A program made the translations under genes and the position numbers. The notes under the pieces were generated by a model. That model did no database searches. It was given only the letters and a program-made list of their open reading frames with translations, and was not told the origin of the DNA. Positions 11,096 to 22,453 of a stretch of DNA of 64,000 nt are shown in pieces (the first letter of the stretch is position 1; each line of letters opens with the position of its first letter). Origin of the DNA: Pelobates cultripes (Eukaryota > Chordata > Amphibia > Anura > Pelobatidae); NCBI GenBank assembly GCA_933207985.1, contig OW240916.1, forward strand, positions 86,108,702-86,172,701, in the 5' to 3' direction.

Positions 11096-11481
11096 GTTTT
11101 TTCAGCAATTTGACCTTCAGTAGCTCTTCTGTATGATCAGACCAGATGGGCTAGCCTTTGCTCCTCACGTGTATCAATGAGCCTTGGGCACACATAATCC
11201 TGATGACGGTTCACCAGTTGTCCTTCCTTGCCCCACTTTTGGTAGGTACTATCCACTGTAAGATTTGCTGTTGTGGAGATGCGCTGACCCAGTTGTCTGG
11301 GTCGATGTCACTCAGATCTTTTCACTTGGCCAGGTTTCCTGCTTCAAACACATACAATTCAAGAATTGATTGTTTAATTGCTGCCTTATATATCCCACCC
11401 CTTGACAGGTGCCATTGTAACAATATGATCAATGTTATTCACTTCACCTGTCAATGACTTTAATGTAGTGGCTGATCAGTG

Positions 11482-12517
11482 CATATAATTTTTTGTATAA
11501 ATGCTTAGAAACTAGTTTTTACAGTTTGGCTAAAGTGCAGGCCAGAAAGTGCAAGCAGGATAATAAAGTTGTAGAGCTGTTGTAGTCATGTTGCTTAAAG
11601 TGCCCCTTTAGTGATTTCTGAATTTGGAATGATTGGCCTCTAAGTTATTGATCAGTGGCAGAAACCAAAATAAACAATCTACATCTCCATAAGCAATATC
11701 CCCATATATAGCTTCCCTAGGGTTTTGTGGAGTTTCCTAGGGTTTTGTGAACCTTTCCATTTCATATTTCAAATTTGGAATCTTGACCAATTGATTTGCT
11801 GGTATGTCTTACTTTTGGTCATTTTAGTATCTCACATATTACTCCTTATACGCATACCATTAAAAAAATAGGCACCCCAAGGTCTCTCATATGATGAGTT
11901 TTAAGTCTTGTTTCTGTTATTATTTATTTATATATTGTAGAGAAATACTAAAGTTTGCTGTGAATATCTTAAACATGAGGTATGCTACTCAAGTGAAACA
12001 AAAAACACAACAAAATTATGCTCTTAAGAACCACAGTAATGCCATGTATTCCTTGGTCAAGCTTTTCTGACGTTACACGGCCAAATTAGTAAACCTGCCT
12101 TTTTGTTTGTGTTTGTTTTTTTCCATAAACAAATCGATATTACACACAACCTGTCACAGTAAATAACATTGTGAGGGGTGGGAATAAAACACATATATTT
12201 TAAAAAGGCCATATACTAAATAAACTAGATGTAATTTTTGCACACGTTTAGGGTAGGTTAGAAGGAAGCCGAGCTAAACATGATGTGGACTATAACTCCC
12301 ATTACTCTCAGGTAAGAGTGCATCAGCTAATTTTCTTTGTACTCATAAGTGTGAGGGAATTAGACACTTGTTACATTGGCTGTTACTATTATTCCCTTTC
12401 AAACTGTCTATCAACTGTCACAGTGAGTACATCACCATATAGATAGGCAAAGTATTTTTTTTCAAATGCATCTCTACAATTTGATACAATGTCTGGTGGG
12501 AAGTGTGTAGGTTTGTA
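11482..12517. other. unassigned sequence with a hAT MITE fragment
   Basis: No gene is visible. The phrase GTGGACTATAACTCCCATTA at 12286-12305 matches the core of the 8162 MITE family and is an old half-copy. The rest is unassigned. Confidence 0.4.
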
Positions 12518-12525
12518 TGTGTGTG

Positions 12526-13726
12526 CAGTGGTCACTCCAGGGGGCCCGGCAGCCCTGTTGACCCCTGCGACCTGTGTGCCCGCTGGCATTGTGGTGTAAC
12601 CTCAGTCGCATGGAACATCCGCCGGGGTCGCATTGAAGGGACCCTTGGGTGGCCCTTGCTCTTGGGGCCACCCGATGGCAATGGATTTCCTAGGGCCCGG
12701 TCAGCGATGTGGGGCTTTAAGAGCGCGATCAGGCCCCAGTGATGATGTCAGAGCTGGGAGGAAGCCGTCACTTCTTCCCTGCTAACAGAGAGCCGCGCGG
12801 GAGAAGACTGCCGGGGAGGAGAGAAGGGAGTCAGAGTGGGAGCTCTGACTCCCATCAGCATGAGGCAACAGGAGAATGACTACATTTTTTAACAGTTTGT
12901 GTGTGTGTGTGTATGTCTGTGTGTGTGTCTGCATGTGTGTGTATCTCTTGTCTGTTTGTATCTGTTTGTCTGTATGTGTTTTCTGTTTGCTTGTGTGTCA
13001 ATGTGTGCCCTATGTGTGTGTATGTCTGTGTGTGTGTGTATATCTCTTGTCTGTATGTGTCTCTCTTTGTTTGCATGGGTATCTGTTTGTCTGTATATGT
13101 ATATGTTTGCATGTGTGTCAATGTGTGCCCCTATGTATCTGCATGTTTGTCACTGTTTATATCTGTATGTGTGTCATTCTGTGTATCTGAATGTTTGTCA
13201 TCAAGTGTGTCTGTGTATCTGCATGCGTGTCTATATGTGTATCTGTATGTGCATCTGTTTGTCTGTATGTGTGTCTATATGTGTATCTGTATGTCTCTAT
13301 GTGTATCTGTATCTGCATGTGTGTCTGTATCTGTATCTGCTTGTCTGTATGTGTATCTGTCTTTCTGCATGTGTGTCTGTATGTGTGTATCTGTTTGTCT
13401 GCATGTGTATCTGCATTTTTGCCAGTGTATGCCCCTATGTATCTGTATGTGTGTCACTGTTTATATCTGTATGAGTGTCATCCTGTGTATGTGTGTCTGT
13501 GTATGTGCGTATCTGTATGTTTGTCAGTATTTGTATCTGTAGAAGTGTTATTCTGTGTATCTGAATGTGTGTCATTCTGTGTGTTGGTGTATTAGCATGT
13601 GTGTCCATGTATGTATCTGTATGTGTTATACAAATTGAGGGGCGGGAAGTGAGGGGGGAGAAGATGCATGGGAGGCCCCAAGGCACCTTTCACACCGGGG
13701 TCCTGTGTATTCTAATTACGCCTCTG
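12526..13726. mobile_element. hAT-like non-autonomous element with a TGTG-rich core
   Basis: The left end is CAGTGGTCACTCCAG and the right end is CTAATTACGCCTCTG, which reads CAGAGGCGTAATTAG on the other strand. TGTGTGTG flanks both sides (12518-12525 and 13727-13734), although such a low-complexity duplication is weak evidence. The interior is GC-rich up to 12870, then a long TGTGTC/TGTATC tract. No transposase is present. Confidence 0.65.
12898..13640. repeat. TGTG/TCTG/TATC low-complexity tract
   Basis: Degenerate GTGTGTCTGTATCTG units run for about 740 bases. The long cysteine- and valine-rich frames on + and threonine/histidine-rich frames on - arise from this repeat in every frame and are not genes. 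Confidence 0.92.
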
Positions 13727-13734
13727 TGTGTGTG

Positions 13735-14417
13735 TCTGGCAAACAGAATAATCCTTAAATTGTGGAGTTTATTGAGTCTTTGAGTGTTCCCTCCCAACAT
13801 CTACTTCAGCAGCCATCAATGATTCCAAGGTCTTTTGGACAAATTCCAGGAATTTAAAAATAAAAGCTTGCAATCTGATTTTTTACCCTAGGGAAGAGTT
13901 TGTACACAGTTTGCTTTTCCCTGGTACAATGAATATAAACTGTGCTAACATATGTTTTAAGAAGACCCATCAGGAGAGATTTGCACAGAGCCCATTAGTA
14001 TTAAAGAGAGCCTTGGGCTAATGTATATCTAATTAGAATTTACCATTATCTTCACAATTTAAATAGTGTTGGAAAATTTGCTCTCATGGATCTATTATTC
14101 ATACTGCATCTTCTGAATTTCTTTATAAATAACATTGTTTACATGCTTCTTAAACATAAAACCTTTGATAAAATTATCTGTCCTAATATTTTCTAGCAAT
14201 TTGCAGAATATGCATTATTATGCTGCCCTTTAGAGGTGCATCAATGTAAATTTAAATTGCAGGCACGCTTTAGAAAAACTATTTGTTTATACAATAATGC
14301 CTATTGTTGTTTACTTTTTGTTCAAGAATATAAAAATCTGTTAATAGCCCTTACAAATCCAAACACAGGTACTGCACTTTCATGTCTTTACATTTATGTT
14401 ATGCATTATGCATATCC
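13735..14417. other. unassigned intergenic sequence
   Basis: I see no gene and no assignable repeat. Confidence 0.4.
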
Positions 14418-14588
14418 TTAAAGGCCCACTATAGTGCCAGGAAAACATACTCGTTTTCCTGGCACTATAGTGCCCTGAGGGATCCCCTCCCGCCCGGAAA
14501 GGGTTAAAGGGGTAAAACTTACCTTTTTCCAGCGCTGGGCGGGGAGCTCTCATTAAGCTAAAGTGGTCTGGGTGCCTAGAGTGGTCAA
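14418..14588 (-). mobile_element. internally deleted T2-type MITE with decayed right end
   Basis: The copy begins TTAAAGGCCCACTATAGTGC in the orientation of 6442-6945 and retains ACTTACCTTTTTCCAGCGC. It then jumps to CATTAAGCTAAAGTGGTCTG and ends AGAGTGGTC without the final CTTTAA. Confidence 0.75.
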
Positions 14589-15665
14589 TTATCTCCTTTA
14601 TAACAGTCATCACACAAGGTACTGCTGTATGTTATACGTTTAGTGATGGGGGCTTAGAAAGCCAGTCTGACCAGGATTGACGGGACCAGGCTAAAGGGTA
14701 ATCCAGATGTGGATCCATCGCTGACAGAGCCAAGAGGGGTATTTGCTATACCTCACTGACGAGGCTTAGGAAGGCCGAAATTATCATCTGGGGTTAATGT
14801 ATCTCTCATGCAGAGAAAAACGACCTGCATTTCAGATATAGACTGTCCTTTTGGGTGGGATCAGTCTGATATGCAAATGGTATAGGTTCTCTCTGTAATA
14901 CCACAAAATTAGCTAAAAGTAGCTTGAGATCTGAGGTGGGCCCACTGAAAGGCAAGCTACTTGAGCTGTTGTCTGTTTTCAGTATTCTCTTGTACATTGT
15001 ATTTTTGCTCTCCTCATAAGTGAGGTACCATTGAAATCCAGAATCTTGTCAATGGTATACATGTGGGATACTAATATACTTGAAAAATGCAGCTGAATAC
15101 AAATCAAAGATCTTTGATTTTTTTTCACATACATATTAAACTTTAAAGTTGATCGCTAAAGTCAGCAGAAATTGGTGATGAAATGGCCAAGGGAAAATGC
15201 TCAGAATGCTTCACATGAAATAGCTCAGTTTGTCTTCTTTTAAAAATGGTATGCAATGTTTCAGTTGGAGGCTACTATTTTGTCCCAAAGGGGACATGAA
15301 CCCTCTAAAACATAAAGGAATCAAATTGAAAATTTGAAAACATTGCAATTTTGCCATATAAAGGGGTTAAATTACCATATACTTAAATAGTAACAGTACT
15401 GTATCTCAAATGCCCCAAAATTTCAGATTACTTGTTCTTCTCCACAAAATAATGTATTTATTTCTGAAAACAAAGAAATAATTTTAAAGTACATTTTATT
15501 GCATTCACAGTGCATGTGTTATTTAAACACTAAGAATTTTCATGGATTACATCCAAACACATTTTGTTCTTGCTGTGCTATTCTCAGCCTCCCAGCATCG
15601 CATCCTCTCCAATAAGTAGGTCAGAGCTATGTGTTCAAGAAGGGATTTGTACATGTCTGAAAGAT
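14589..15665. other. unassigned intergenic sequence
   Basis: I see no gene and no clear repeat before the direct repeat that starts near 15666. Confidence 0.4.
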
Positions 15666-16490
15666 CACATCCCAGAGAATGGCTCTCAGTGACAAAGAAT
15701 GTAGCCCATGGAACAGCATAGTAGGTGGAATGGGCCTTGACAGAGCTAGGGGCAGGCATAGGAAGCAGATGGGGGAGGGGGGTTAGAAGGCTGGGCCTAT
15801 ATGGTGGCCATCTTAGAAATTGCCTTCTTTTCTAATCAGCCTACCTTACCTGCAGGTGGCCTAAGGTGGTCAAGACCTGAGCTGTGGCAGGGTACATTGA
15901 ATTTAATTAGGTTGAGTGGAAAATACTCAGGGGGGTTACAGTGGTTGGGTAGGTTCAAGCTCATTGGTGGCTCCAAACCTGGGGGTGTAGGGGTGTCATG
16001 GTATACCCCTACGTTTGGTCATATATTGACAAGCATGCCATTCGGTTGGTGTATTATGTGTTATGTAATTAAGTACTGTTATATCATGGTTTATATGTTT
16101 ATGTGTACGTCATTGCCTGGGTTAATTACAGGTGGGGGGGGGGGGTGGAGGATGTTTAAGTAACGGGTTTTGGTGGAGGCAATGACATTATATTTGTAAT
16201 GTGTTTTTAATAAAGCTGTGGACAAATATTTTCCAACTTTAAATTGTAGTCTGCGTTTTAATGGGTATGGGTAAGTGGTTAAGCTGGATATGCCGTAAAG
16301 GCAACTATGCGCATGTCATCCCAGAGAATGGCTCTCAGTGACAAAGAATGTAGCCCATGAAACAGCATAGTAGGTGGAATGGGGCTTGACTGAGCTAGGG
16401 GCAGGCATAGGAAGCAGATAAGCGGGTGGGGGGGGGGTTTAGAAGGATGGGCCTATAGGGGTTATATATGGCGGCCATCTTAGAGACTTC
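15666..16490. repeat. about 650-bp unit, one and a quarter tandem copies
   Basis: The block CCCAGAGAATGGCTCTCAGT at 15670 recurs at 16321, a period of 651. The next 160 bases, through GGGCCTATA...GGCCATCTTAGA, are nearly identical. Between them lie AATAAAGCTGTGG near 16211 and a G run. It could be a relic of tandem duplication or of a terminally repeated retroelement. I cannot name the family. Confidence 0.65.
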
Positions 16491-17583
16491 TCACTCAATT
16501 ACCTCTTCATTCCCTTTACATTTTACCAGTAGCTGATTCTCTTTGTTAACTCTTTAGGCCATCACCTCCAAATTTCAGCTGCTACCTTTTGTCTCAAATC
16601 CCCATGGTATCCTTTAGATTGTAAGCTCACGGGCTAAGCACTTTGTATAAAAGAGCTTCAATGGCTAGATGTCAGCTTACGGGCAGGGCTCTCTCTATCT
16701 CTTGTATTTGTCGGTGTATACTGTACATTCTCCACTAATTGTACAGCGCTGCAGAATCTGTTGGCGCTAAATAAATACCAGTAAATACCAGTAATAAATA
16801 AATCAAAACAATAAATGAAAAGGTATGAGTATCAGGAGGTGCTGGTGGAGTGCTCAAATTGGCCTGATGAGGACAAAATGTTAAATTATATGGGAAAAGG
16901 TAAAATGGGAAAGGTACACGTTGCCTGACTTAACAGCTTGTACAGATTGTGTGGAATTAAAGAATGTTTATTGGTTGATTGAAAACAAGACAATTTTACT
17001 CTGTCCCCCATAAGTCAGTCTAGGAAAGTGTTATTTGAAATTACCTAGTGAGCGGTACATCTCAAAGTTGTGCTGATCACAGAAAACAAGGTTTGCACTA
17101 ATTGACTCTAGATTGAAGAGGTGTGTTATTGATGCCGCATTCGTGACGGCTTGAGGTCTTGACTGTACTAAGTCTGTCTAACTACTCGAAACAGAGTGAA
17201 TGTTATGGTACTAAATCATTGAAGACATTGAGCATATTTAAAAACATTTGCAACCTTGATGGAGGACAATTTGCTAGTATGGCTACTCAAAGCAAATGCA
17301 AATTTAAGATTAAATAGATTCATAAGTGAATGAGGACTTGCTAATTGACAAGTGACTGTAAAAGAAAAATAGAAGGGAAAAAAATAAAAAAAAGGAATAT
17401 GGTCAACAAAAATATTGCAAGTTCTGTCTGGCTGCCACTCTTGTATACCAAGGCAGGCATTTAGATCCTTAGTGTGGGGTCAATGGCCATGAAAAAGACA
17501 CTCTAATCATTATAGCTCATTGTAGTGGTGGTGGCAATATGAGTCTTTGGTTTACTAGTTTTCAGCTGGACTCAGGGCCATCT
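16491..17583. other. unassigned sequence containing a SINE/LINE-like 3' tail
   Basis: About 16614-16803 runs from TTAGATTGTAAGCTCACGGG through CAGCGCTGCAGAATCTGTTG to GCGCTAAATAAATACCAGTA and an ATAA tail. I recognise this as a 3' tail shared by many amphibian short retroposons. A second piece lies at 21060-21100. I see nothing in the flanks. Confidence 0.5.
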
Positions 17584-18085
17584 TTAAAGGACCACTCTAG
17601 GCATCGAGACCACTTCAGCTTAATGAGGTGGTCTGGGTGCCAGGTCCTTCTAGGGTTTACCCATTTTTTCATAAACATAGCAGTTTCAGAGAAACTGCTA
17701 TGTTTATGAATGGGTTAAGCCTTCCCCCTAATCCTCTAGTGGCTGTCTCATTGACAGCCACTAGAGGCGCTTGCGTGCTTCTCATTGTGATTTTCACAGT
17801 GAGAGCACGCCAGCGTCCATAGGAAAGCATTATGAATGCTTTCCTATGTGACCAGCTGAATGCGCGCGCAGCTCTTGCCGCGCGTGCGCATTCAGCCGAC
17901 GGGGAGGAGAGAAGGAGGATCGGAGGAGGAGAGCTCCCCGCCCAGCGCTGGAAAAAGGTAAGTTTAACCCCTTTTCCCCTTTCCAGAGCCGGGCGGGAGG
18001 GGGTCCCTGAGGGTGGGGGCACCCTCAGGGCACTATAGTGCCAGGAAAATGAGTATGTTTTCCTGGCACTATAGTGGTCCTTTAA
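17584..18085 (+). mobile_element. full-length T2-type MITE built of serial hairpins
   Basis: The copy begins TTAAAGGACCACTCTAGGCA and ends ACTATAGTGGTCCTTTAA, with TTAA on both sides. Nearly the whole 502 bases fold into successive hairpins at about 17597-17640, 17660-17714, 17733-17767, 17819-17847, 17855-17896, 18005-18030 and 18031-18076, with a weaker one near 17770-17810. A perfect donor consensus AAG|GTAAGT lies at 17955-17963. It has no coding capacity. Confidence 0.92.
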
Positions 18086-18269
18086 TATTGATTGGACCCT
18101 GGGCAAGAATTTACTTGGGCCCCCTGGATCCCGCCTTCCCACTCCCTAGCATGCAATCACGCCCTTTACCAAACACACACACAAAACAAAGCAAAAAAAC
18201 ACACACACACACACACCTCGTAGAGCAGTAAACTTTAATAATGTAATGTGAAGCATATCATTGTATCGC

Positions 18270-18478
18270 ATAGCTCCACAGCAATACAACTCACAGTAAT
18301 GTGCGATGTGCAAGTACATCACAGATCACCTCAGCAATAAAATATATAGGAAAGTGCAGTGTGTGAGTGTATCACAAGCTCTACAGCAATATAACTCACA
18401 GGAACGTGCAGTTTGTGAGTGTATTACAGATCACCTCATGAATACAATGTACAGGAATGTGCAGTATGTGAGTATATA
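18270..18478. repeat. tandem repeat of about 55-60 bp, about 3.5 copies
   Basis: Units contain CAGCAATACAACTCACAG, then GTGCGATGTGCAAGTACATC, then ACAGATCACCTCA, repeating at roughly 18277, 18333, 18391 and 18440. Copies differ by about 15-20 per cent by eye. Confidence 0.7.
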
Positions 18479-18479
18479 T

Positions 18480-18822
18480 TAGCCAACCCACTGCTTTCCC
18501 ATAGAAAAGCATTGGGAGGCTATTGCGCATGCTTGGCAAAACACTGCGCTGCACCAATCAGCATCTCCTCATAGAGATGCGTTGAATCAATGCATTTCTA
18601 TGAGTGTTCAGAGTGAATGCCAGTGCTGCACGTTGTGCAAAACTGGACTAGGAAGCACTTCTAGTCGCCGTCTGGTGAGGGGTATTCCTCGACAGTAATG
18701 TAAATACTGCCTTTTTTCTGAAAAGGCAGTGCTAACATTAAAAAGCCTGCAGAGACATGCTATAGACACCAGAACTACTACATTTAGCTGCTGTGGTTCT
18801 GGTGACTGTAGTGTCCCTTGAA
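18480..18822. mobile_element. decayed T2-type MITE
   Basis: The right end reads GTGACTGTAGTGTCCCTTGAA, a mutated form of the usual CCCTTTAA end. The interior shares CATCTCCTCATAGAGATGCG and AAAAGGCAGTG with the copies at 8795 and 21857. The left end is not clear. Confidence 0.6.
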
Positions 18823-19180
18823 TCAGCACAAATGTATGAAATAAAATGTCTGCATCATTATTCTAAAAAGGATTATCAAAAAAAATAAAATAAAACTATG
18901 CATATTCCTAGCTTGATTTTTAGTACAACTTCTGACACAAACTTTTTGTACTTTGCAGATTACTTTTTATATATTTTTTTATACATATACAGATTGTGTA
19001 ATAATGCCAATCACCCCCTCCAACCAGCACAGAAATGAGCACAAATTTATGAAACAAAATGGCTGTATCATTATTCTAAAAATTAAAAAAGCTCAACTAC
19101 TGACACAAATATTTTGTATTTACAGATTACTTTTTAAAAAAAACAAAAAACAAAACAATGTGCAGATAGTGCTGTACTAA
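18823..19180. other. A-rich unassigned sequence with a short internal duplication
   Basis: GCACAAATGTATGAAATAAAATG near 18827 is repeated with changes near 19038. I see no gene. Confidence 0.45.
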
Positions 19181-19523
19181 TGATATCCCTGGCTGGATGT
19201 GAGCATTCCATGTGCTCAGTATGATATCCCTGTCTGGATTGGAGCATTCCAAGCGCTCAGTATGATATCCCTGGCTGGATGGGAGTATTCCATGTGCTCA
19301 GTATGATATCCCTGGCTGGATGTGAGCATTCCTTGTGCTCAGTATGATATACCTGGGTGGATGTGAGCATTCCATGTGCTCAATATAATATCCCTGGCTG
19401 GATGTGAGCATTCCATGTGCTCACTAGGATATCCCTGGCTGGATGTGAGAATTCCATGTGCTCAATATGATATCCATAGCTACATATGAGTATTCCACGT
19501 GCTCAGTATGATATCCCTGGCTG
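19181..19523. repeat. 41-bp tandem array, about 8.4 copies
   Basis: The unit starts TGATATCCCTGGCTGGATGT and continues GAGCATTCCATGTGCTCAGTA. Copies start at 19181 and every 41 bases to 19509. Each unit holds the interrupted inverted repeat TGAGCA-7 bases-TGCTCA, which stays intact in several copies. There are no unique spacers, so it is not CRISPR-like. Confidence 0.93.
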
Positions 19524-20022
19524 CTTAGAATTCCCCTTTAAAGATGATCTTGTTGTTGAATTAAAAATTATGTTTAATCAATTGATCAACAACTTTCCCT
19601 TAAACAAAAAAATGGCCTGAATTAAAATCTAGCTAGAGAGTTAGACTTCTGCTTGAAAATTTAACATTATATAGGTCACAGTGAATGAGCTGTTTGGGCC
19701 AAATGATCCTTACATCATGCATTCGGTAACTATGGTGACTGCATTCTGTAACCATGGTGATGCCATCTCTCTTGTCACTTACATAATTTCTGAAATGATG
19801 TTGCCCTACTAACCGAGATGGAAATAAAAGCATTGCACGACTGCACTCTCGCTTCAACTACCTTTTAAATGCTAAACACCAGTTACAGCTTAACATGAAT
19901 TTCAAGCAGCAAGGAGGCAGGAATTAGCACCTGAATGTCTAAGAAACGGTTTGAATGCTTATGACCACTTGACTACTCCTGACACCATAAACACTCTCAG
20001 TGCTCTGTATGGTCTTCTTTTG
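19524..20022. other. unassigned intergenic sequence
   Basis: I see no gene and no assignable repeat up to the AT microsatellite. Confidence 0.4.
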
Positions 20023-20033
20023 TATTATATATA

Positions 20034-20069
<36 letters not shown>
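20023..20069. repeat. (AT)n microsatellite
   Basis: Alternating TA runs directly up to the edge of the next element. Confidence 0.9.
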
Positions 20070-20072
<3 letters not shown>

Positions 20073-20665
20073 TTGCGTACCTAGGGTATGGCAAGCATAG
20101 TACATGCCATAGGTGTCACTTGACGGGGTGCCATATCAGAGCTGGATGAAGCTCCAGCTCTGATCGGATGCCCCTCGAGCCAGAAGGTTTCCTTGCCTGC
20201 GTTCTAATGGCATCAACACTGCACTGGAAAGCTGGCTCTAGAAGCCCACTAGACCACCAGGGAGCCCACTGGACCAGTGAATATATCTGTGCCCTCTTAC
20301 CGCCCAAGAGGTAAGCATGATGGGGGCAAATGTTATATTTTCAAAAAGGCAATAAGAGAGAGTGTGTTTTAATACAGCCTCTCCACATACTGTCTCTCCC
20401 CCAACCATAGAAAATCCCATCCAACCTTGTCACGCTCACTATCATACTCACCCCTAACTATGTCACACTGACCATCCCTCTCACCCTGCCACACTAATCC
20501 TGTAACACTCACACCCTCTCACACTGCCACTCACCTTGCCACACTCACCCCCCCAATCTGCACGACCACACACATTACATACAGCCAACACACAAACACA
20601 CACATTTGGACAGACGCACAATTTCAGTGATTGCCATAGGTGCTATCTTCAGTAGATACACCTCT
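20070..20665. mobile_element. hAT-like element, ends only
   Basis: The left end AGTTGCGTACCTAGGGTATG and right end AGTAGATACACCTCTG (CAGAGGTGTATCTACT on the other strand) are inverted. GCCATAGGTG appears near both ends. I could not find a matching 8-base duplication, possibly because the left flank is an AT microsatellite. No transposase is visible. Confidence 0.5.
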
Positions 20666-20832
20666 GTTTCTATGCACATATATGTACACTAAAAAGTGTC
20701 ATCACAATACATACCCACTCACACAATGTTAAAATAAAGAAAACAAAAAAATATGTGCACCTAATAAAGCATATCTGTTCAAAATGTAAAAAGAAACAGG
20801 CCACACTGGAAATATTCCACTAATAGGAGTGT

Positions 20833-21720
20833 TTCCAGGGGCGGACTGACAACTCACAGAAATGGGAGACCAAGAGACCCCTTCTGGTGCAAAGTTTTTT
20901 GGCTACTGATAATTTTCTCCCCCTTCGTTGTGTGGCTCTCACACAGATATTATATGCATGTTAACAAGCACCCATAATGGCTGTGTTTGTAGGCTACTTG
21001 TGATGCTGTGTTCCTGTATGTCAACATGTGTTAGAATTGTTTGTCTTCTTTTACCTATTGTACTGCGCTGCAGAATATGTTGGTGCTATATAAATGGTTG
21101 TAATAATTGTGTGTGTGTAAGGAGGCTGTATGCAGTATTGCAATGGTGGGGAAGCTGCTTGTGATAAGTGTTCGTAGGGAGGCTGCATGTGTGGGGATAC
21201 TGATTGTGGGATTGTGTGCATACAGTGAGGCTCCTGGTAGGTTTGCGTGTGTGGATGGATCTGTTTGCAGTGTAGTATGTGGGTGGAGACGGCTGGTTGT
21301 GTTGTAGTGTGTGTGGTAGGGGCTGTTGTATGTGTGTGTGTGGGATAGGCTGTAGTAGGCGTCTGGGGGATACTGGGGCTGTAGTTTGTGTTTGTATGGA
21401 TAATAGAGGCTCGACTGTGTGAGGGATATAAAGGCTGCAGTTTGTGTGTGTGGATAGTGGCTGCAGCGTGTGGGATATGGGCTCTAGTAGGTGCAGGGGG
21501 CATAGGGAGTGTAGTAGGTGCCTGGGGGTATAGTGGCGGAGACGGTTGGTGGGGGAGATGGGGCTGAAGTGGGTGTTGGGGGTAATGGGTGGTCGCTGAG
21601 GTGGGTTGAGTGGGAATGGAGGCTGAGGTGGGTGCTGGGGAGATGCTAGCTGAGGTGGGTAGAGGAGGCATAGGGCTAATGTGGGTGCTGAGGGAGATAG
21701 TGACTGAGGTGAGTGAAGGG
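20833..21720. repeat. hAT-like left end followed by a TG-rich minisatellite
   Basis: CAGGGGCGGACTGAC at 20833 resembles the end of the element at 35632. About 21100-21720 is a degenerate minisatellite of GTGTGGGATAGTGGCTGTAGT type with a period near 35-45 bases. The long minus-strand frame here, rich in Pro, Thr and His, is a product of this repeat. The right end of the element was not found. Confidence 0.5.
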
Positions 21721-21856
21721 GAGTCAATACGCCCTTGAATGTTTCTATGGCTTACTTGCAACAATAACAGAAACGTATCTGAGAAAGAAACATGTGGCTT
21801 TTTGGTGTTTCACTCGAGTGTTCTGTTTTTGATGGAATCTGTCTGTGTATATCACC

Positions 21857-22453
21857 TGAAAGGAACACTATAGTCACCAGAACAACTACAGCTTATTGAA
21901 TTTGTTCTGGTGAGTAGAATCATTACCTTCAGGCTTTTTGCTGTAAACACTGCTTGTTTCAGAGAAAATGCAGTGTTTACATTACAGCTTAGTGATAACT
22001 TCACGGGCCACTCCTCAGATGGCTGTTAGAGATCCTTCCTGGGTCATGGCTGCCTAAAATGCATCCAAACATTCAGTATCTCCTCCCTCTGCATGCAGAC
22101 ACTGAACTTTCCTCATAGAGATTCATTGATTCAATTCATCTCTATAAGGAGATGCTGATTGGCCAGGGCTGTGTTTGAATTGTGCTGGCTCTGCCCCTGA
22201 TCTGCCTCTTTGTCAGTCTCAGCCAATCCTCTAGGGAAGCATTGTGATTGGATCAGGCTACCACTTCTGATGATGTCAGCAGGCAGTGGGCAGGTCAAAA
22301 GGAAGCAGGGACAAATCCTGCAGCTTCAGGCTTGCATACAAGTAAGATTTTACTATATTTAGGGAGGCTGGAGGGGTCAAGGGGGGACTAGATTGTGGTT
22401 TTAACCCTATCAGGTCAGGAATACATGTTCCTGACCCTATAGTGCTCCTTTAA
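21857..22453. mobile_element. T2-type MITE, inverse of the 8795 copy
   Basis: The copy begins TGAAAGGAACACTATAGTCA, with the first TTAA mutated to TGAA, and ends CCCTATAGTGCTCCTTTAA. The interior matches 8795-9395 in reverse. It is non-coding. Confidence 0.85.

Larger units (their letters stand above)
10187..11481 (-). mobile_element. Tc1-like transposon, interrupted and internally deleted
   Basis: The ends CACTGATCAGTCACAACATT and GTGGCTGATCAGTG are inverted copies. The left end follows TA, while the right TA has decayed to CA. The interior reads as Tc1-like transposase on the minus strand, with the DNA-binding part near 11100-11340 and the first catalytic part near 10430-10490. A T2 MITE sits at 10639-11095, and the region encoding the C-terminal third is missing. 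Confidence 0.88.

Noticed and set aside
12876..13595. Overlapping Cys/Val-rich frames up to 213 codons
   Set aside because: All three + frames are open because the sequence is a TGTG-rich tract without stop codons. Composition is repeat-driven, with no homology.
19181..19523. CRISPR-like array
   Set aside because: The units are contiguous 41-bp tandem repeats with no unique spacers, in vertebrate DNA.
21051..21764. Minus-strand frame of 237 codons rich in Pro, Thr, His
   Set aside because: It overlaps a TG-rich minisatellite on +. Two frames are open at once, with no domain.
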